Below, piece after piece: positions 61,223 through 64,000 of a stretch of DNA of 64,000 nucleotides. The DNA lies in the NCBI RefSeq assembly GCF_004327285.1, contig NZ_QJUI01000019.1, forward strand, positions 39,434 to 103,433, in the 5' to 3' direction. Numbering within the stretch: the stretch's first letter is position 1; each line of letters opens with the position of its first letter. Origin of the DNA: Phytopseudomonas daroniae. GTDB lineage: Bacteria; Pseudomonadota; Gammaproteobacteria; Pseudomonadales; Pseudomonadaceae. The notes under the pieces were generated by a model, which saw nothing but the letters and a program-made list of their open reading frames with translations, made no database searches and had not been told where the DNA came from. A program made the position numbers and the translations under genes.

Positions 61223-62253
61223 CGCGGCCGCCTCCCACGCACCAGGATCACCGCGAAGGCCGGCGCGCCGATCAGCGCGGTGACCACGCCGATGGGCAGC
61301 ACCTGGCCCTTGATAACGGTGCGCGACAACACATCGGCGGCGATCAGGAATATTGCGCCGATCAGGGCACTGACCGGCACCAGCCGACCATGACGCACGC
61401 CAACCAGTAAACGCGCGGCATGGGGAATCACCAGGCCGACGAAGCCGATGGAGCCGACGATCGACACCATCACCGCGGTGACCAGCGCCGCGCTGGCGAT
61501 CAGCGTGGCCTGCACCCGGCGTACCGGCACACCGAGGGATGCCGCCGATTCGGCGCCGAAGGTGAAGGCATCCAGCGCCCGGGTATGCCAGGCCACCAGC
61601 AACACACCGGCCAGGGCCACGGGCACGGCCAGCGCCACATCGTGCCAATTGACTCCGCTGAGGTTACCGAGCAACCAGAACATGATGCCGCGGGCCTGCT
61701 CGGCGCTGGCTGATTTGGTGATCAACAGCGAGGTCACGGCGTTGAACAGCTGGGAACCGGCGATACCGGCGAGAATGATCTGCCCAGTGCCATTCATGGC
61801 GTCGCCACCGGCAGCGCGGGCCAACAGCGCGACCAGGCTGAAGGCGGCGATGGCGCCGATAAAGGCGCCCATGGACAGCGACAGCATCCCCGCGCCCAGC
61901 CCCAGCAGCGCTACCGAAACCGCGCCGGTGGAGGCCCCTGCGGAAATCCCGAGCAGATAAGGATCGGCCAGCGGATTGCGCAGCAGCGCCTGCAGCACCA
62001 CGCCGGATACCGCCAGTCCGGCGCCACAGCAGGCCGCGACCAGGGCGCGGGTCAGGCGGTAGTTCCAGACGATGCCCTGGTCGATCGGATCGAGCACGAA
62101 GCCAGTGCCGAACAGCTTGTTGGCCAGCACCTGGAACACCACCGATAACGGAATCCGGGTTTCGCCCAGCGCCACACCAGCGACCACCGCCACGGCCAGC
62201 AACAGCAGGCAAATGAGCGTCAGCAGGAACAGGTGAGTACCGCGAGCCATCAT
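61219..62253 (-). CDS. ABC transporter permease, FecCD/BtuC type
   Basis: A 344-residue permease with about ten hydrophobic helices. LTRALVAACCGAGLAVSGVVLQALLRNPLADPYLLGISAGA and GFVGLVIPHAARLLVG are the FecCD/BtuC hallmarks. ATG 62253 overlaps the binding-protein stop as ATGA. The family carries vitamin B12, haem or iron chelates; the riboswitch upstream points to a corrinoid or a cobalt/zinc-related chelate. Confidence 0.95.
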   Translation of the reverse strand: MMARGTHLFLLTLICLLLLAVAVVAGVALGETRIPLSVVFQVLANKLFGTGFVLDPIDQGIVWNYRLTRALVAACCGAGLAVSGVVLQALLRNPLADPYLLGISAGASTGAVSVALLGLGAGMLSLSMGAFIGAIAAFSLVALLARAAGGDAMNGTGQIILAGIAGSQLFNAVTSLLITKSASAEQARGIMFWLLGNLSGVNWHDVALAVPVALAGVLLVAWHTRALDAFTFGAESAASLGVPVRRVQATLIASAALVTAVMVSIVGSIGFVGLVIPHAARLLVGVRHGRLVPVSALIGAIFLIAADVLSRTVIKGQVLPIGVVTALIGAPAFAVILVRGRRPR

Positions 62254-63266
62254 TTCTGGATATCGAACCCGTCAACGGCCTTGGCCAGGGTTTCGATGCC
62301 GGCGATCATGCGCAGCGAAGCCTGCATGCCGTCGGCATCGAGGATCACGATACGGCCGTTCTTCACTGCATCCATGTGCTTGGCCACCGGATCGTTGCGC
62401 AGGAACTCGAGCTTCTTCTCCACATCGTCGGCCGGGAAACGGCGGCGATCCATGCGCGCCAGCACCAGCACGGTCGGGTTGGCCTTGGCCAGGGTTTCCC
62501 AGCCCACGGTTGGCCACTCCTCGCTGGACTCGACCACATTGCGCAGGCCCAGGGATTTCATCATGTAGTCAGCGACGCCCTTCTGCCCGGCCATGTAGGG
62601 ATCGAGATCCAGATCAGCACTGGAGAACCAGAAGGCGGCGGAGATTTGTTTGGCCTGACGCTGTTCGACGCCAGCAACCGCCTTGCCGAGTCTGTCCTGC
62701 AGGTTGCTGACCAGCTTGTCGCCTTCGCCCTGCACGTCGAAGATCTCGGCCAGTTGGTGAATACCCTTGTACAGGCTTTCTATCTGAAACGGCTGCAGAC
62801 GCGTACCGTCGGCACCGACCAGATTGTCCTTGCCTTCGCAGTCGGATGGCAGGATGTAGGTCGGGATCTTCAGCTTGTGGAACTGCTCGCGAGTGCCAAC
62901 CACACCCTGCTCGCCGACCATCCACTCGAACTGCACGGCCACCAGGCCAGGGCGCTTGTTGATCACCGACTCGAAGCTCGGGTCGTTGTCGGCCAGGCGC
63001 TCGACCTTGTCATTCTGCGCCTTGAATTCGGGCAGCACGTTGCTGAACCACAGCGAAGTGCCAGCCAGACGCTCGCCAACCCCCAGGGAATAGAGGATCT
63101 CGGTGCCGGCCTGGCCGATGGTCACGGTGTTGTTCGGCGCAGCGGCGAAGCTCAGCGCATGGCCACAGTTGTCGATAGTCAGCGGGTATTGGGTCGGGCT
63201 GGCGGCCAGCGCCATGGAAGACAGGCCAAGGGCGGCGGTGAAAACGGCGAAACGAGACATGAGCAT
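62250..63266 (-). CDS. Periplasmic substrate-binding protein, BtuF/FecB type
   Basis: A 338-residue binding protein with signal peptide (MLMSRFAVFTAALGLSSMALAAS). The class III fold is indicated by TIGQAGTEILYSLGVGERLAGTS, PTVGWETLAKANPTVLVLARMD and the long helix between the lobes. It resembles the PAO1 binding protein PA2913 (from memory). ATG 63266 has GGAG nine bases upstream. First gene of the operon; leader of about 190 bases after the riboswitch. Confidence 0.93.
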   Translation of the reverse strand: MLMSRFAVFTAALGLSSMALAASPTQYPLTIDNCGHALSFAAAPNNTVTIGQAGTEILYSLGVGERLAGTSLWFSNVLPEFKAQNDKVERLADNDPSFESVINKRPGLVAVQFEWMVGEQGVVGTREQFHKLKIPTYILPSDCEGKDNLVGADGTRLQPFQIESLYKGIHQLAEIFDVQGEGDKLVSNLQDRLGKAVAGVEQRQAKQISAAFWFSSADLDLDPYMAGQKGVADYMMKSLGLRNVVESSEEWPTVGWETLAKANPTVLVLARMDRRRFPADDVEKKLEFLRNDPVAKHMDAVKNGRIVILDADGMQASLRMIAGIETLAKAVDGFDIQK

Positions 63267-63456
63267 GCGGGTGATCTCCAAAACAACGAATACGCATAAA
63301 CGGCAGTGCGCAGGCTGGAGAACACATCACGCCAAGCGGCCATGGCCACACCTGTCCCTTACGGAAGGTGATTACGGATGCCCCTCCCGGACACCCCGCC
63401 GGCTGGTTCGATTGCAGCGACCGACCACCGCTGCGTCGCAGCTGATCAGACCCTAT
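63267..63456 (-). other. Leader between riboswitch and first gene
   Basis: About 190 bases without a long frame. GCTGC-GAC-GCAGC (near 63430-63443) and a CCTT/AAGG pair are the only stems seen. No hairpin with a T run is evident, so the riboswitch probably does not work by intrinsic termination here. Confidence 0.5.
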
Positions 63457-63623
63457 GCCGGCAGGTCTCCTGACTGGTACGTCGACGCACTGCTGCGGCC
63501 TTCCCGGAATCGCTTCCAGTGACACGAATGCAGCCATGCTCGGTACCTACAGTTGCGGGGGCAGTTCCGTTTCGCCACATGAGGTGGCGTCGGATTCCCT
63601 ATTGATTCCTCGCGGAAACCGGC
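63457..63623 (-). ncRNA. Cobalamin riboswitch (AdoCbl/B12 element)
   Basis: On the minus strand the conserved elements appear in order: P1 strand GCCGG, AATAGGGAATCC, the core GGAACTGCCCCCGCAACTG (63568-63550), GTCACTGG, CGGGAAGG, and the B12 box AGTCAGGAGACCTGCC (63477-63462) with closing P1 CCGGC. This is the full core of the class I cobalamin riboswitch. It precedes a BtuFCD-like ABC operon, so high cobalamin should lower expression. Confidence 0.97.
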
Positions 63624-63750
63624 GGCGGCATCTTAAACGATCGAGTCACGTCACGGCAGCGCCATTTGCCGCGGGTTGTTGCTGTCTTTCCCGGTAGCAC
63701 GGGAAAAATAGCGGGCAGCAGACGGATGACGTAGTGAAACTCCTTGTCGC

Positions 63751-63777
63751 CATTATTGTTATATTATAACAATAATG
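63751..63777 (-). promoter_or_regulatory. Zur-type operator within the promoter of the B12-riboswitch operon
   Basis: A 27-base perfect palindrome (13+1+13) whose centre TGTTATATTATAACA (63757-63771) equals the Zur box consensus TGTTATA-N-TATAACA. It lies between TTGCAT (63780-63775) and AATAAT (63757-63752) on the minus strand, a 17-base-spaced promoter, so bound Zur would block RNA polymerase. A divergent gene beyond the window could share it. Confidence 0.75.
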
Positions 63778-63847
63778 CAACGCGTTTATCGCGCCCGGCT
63801 CGACTGCTAGACAAGCCACCGTCCGGGATAAGGCGCAAGCGGACGGT

Positions 63848-63898
63848 CGTAGGATGGGTGAAACCCATCGGAAATTGATGGGTTTCACCCATCCTATG
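63848..63898. repeat. Palindromic intergenic repeat (GTAGGATGGGT type)
   Basis: CGTAGGATGGGTGAAACC (from 63848) is inverted after a 7-base loop, 21 of 22 positions pairing, ending at 63898. Same unit as at 47203-47268. Confidence 0.75.
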
Positions 63899-64000
63899 TA
63901 TGGACTCGCCTTTACCTGTCAACCCGCTTTGAACAGAGAAACCCGGTTGCATCTATGTATCAGGCCTCAGCAAGGGAGCATCAGGTGCTCCGGGCCACCA
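63899..64000. other. Right edge, no supported gene
   Basis: A short hairpin GGAGCA-TCAGG-TGCTCC (63976-63992) and frames open to the edge on both strands, the longest about 15 codons. Too little to call a gene. Confidence 0.4.

Noticed and set aside
60455..61648. Extended form of the FecE-like ATPase
   Set aside because: The extra 142 codons lie within the permease gene and show no ATPase features; ATG 61222 overlaps the permease stop.
63751..63777. AT palindrome read as a terminator or replication-type site
   Set aside because: No GC stem and no T run outside the symmetry; position inside a promoter and identity with the Zur core explain it better.

Overview
The window is a contiguous piece of a high-GC gammaproteobacterial chromosome, almost certainly a Pseudomonas, by gene content and order closest to the P. 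mendocina / P. pseudoalcaligenes type. From 1 to about 40.5 kb it follows, from my memory of the P. aeruginosa PAO1 map, the order fimL, crotonase, ldcA, dnaQ, rnhA, methyltransferase, gloB, mltD, nppA1A2BCD, ppiD, hupB, lon, clpX, clpP, tig, tRNAs, folD, cysS, glnS, ppiB, lpxH. Two departures stand out: fabI is not at its PAO1 place between nppD and ppiD, and about 10 kb sit between folD and cysS.

Region by region. 1-6.3 kb: fatty acyl-CoA metabolism, lysine decarboxylase, DNA/RNA housekeeping (dnaQ-rnhA) and the methylglyoxal enzyme GloB. 6.4-15.5 kb: lytic transglycosylase MltD, then a five-gene peptide ABC importer with two tandem binding proteins. 15.6-24.1 kb: a protein quality-control block (PpiD, HU-beta, Lon, ClpX, ClpP, trigger factor) with sigma-32-like promoters in front of lon and clpX. 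24.2-24.6 kb: tRNA-Arg, tRNA-His and tRNA-Leu. 24.9-35.9 kb: folD, then a GlpSTPQUV-type polyol ABC transporter with a divergent sigma-54 activator, an enhancer-like repeat array and a -24/-12 promoter, then a UvrD-type helicase. 35.9-43.1 kb: cysS, glnS, ppiB, lpxH, miaE, a tandem universal stress protein and small redox genes. 43.1-47.2 kb: a metal module with a cupredoxin, a Cys/His-rich secreted protein, CadR and a CadA-type P1B ATPase with a classical CadR operator.

47.4-57 kb is accessory: GST, a PLP aminotransferase divergent from a MarR regulator with two matching palindromes between them, LysE and BenE transporters, a DapF-like protein lacking one catalytic cysteine, a BASS-type symporter, a CurA-like reductase and MscS.

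The most unusual part is 57.4-63.9 kb. A tight minus-strand operon encodes a BtuFCD-like ABC importer, pseudoazurin, an MFS transporter and an OprD porin, perhaps also a small secreted protein. It is preceded by a full cobalamin riboswitch and, further upstream, by a 27-bp perfect palindrome whose core equals the Zur consensus and which lies inside a predicted promoter. This predicts joint control by zinc and cobalamin of a cluster that also carries a blue-copper protein. No CRISPR array, insertion sequence, prophage or rRNA was seen. Several palindromic intergenic repeats mark the accessory half.
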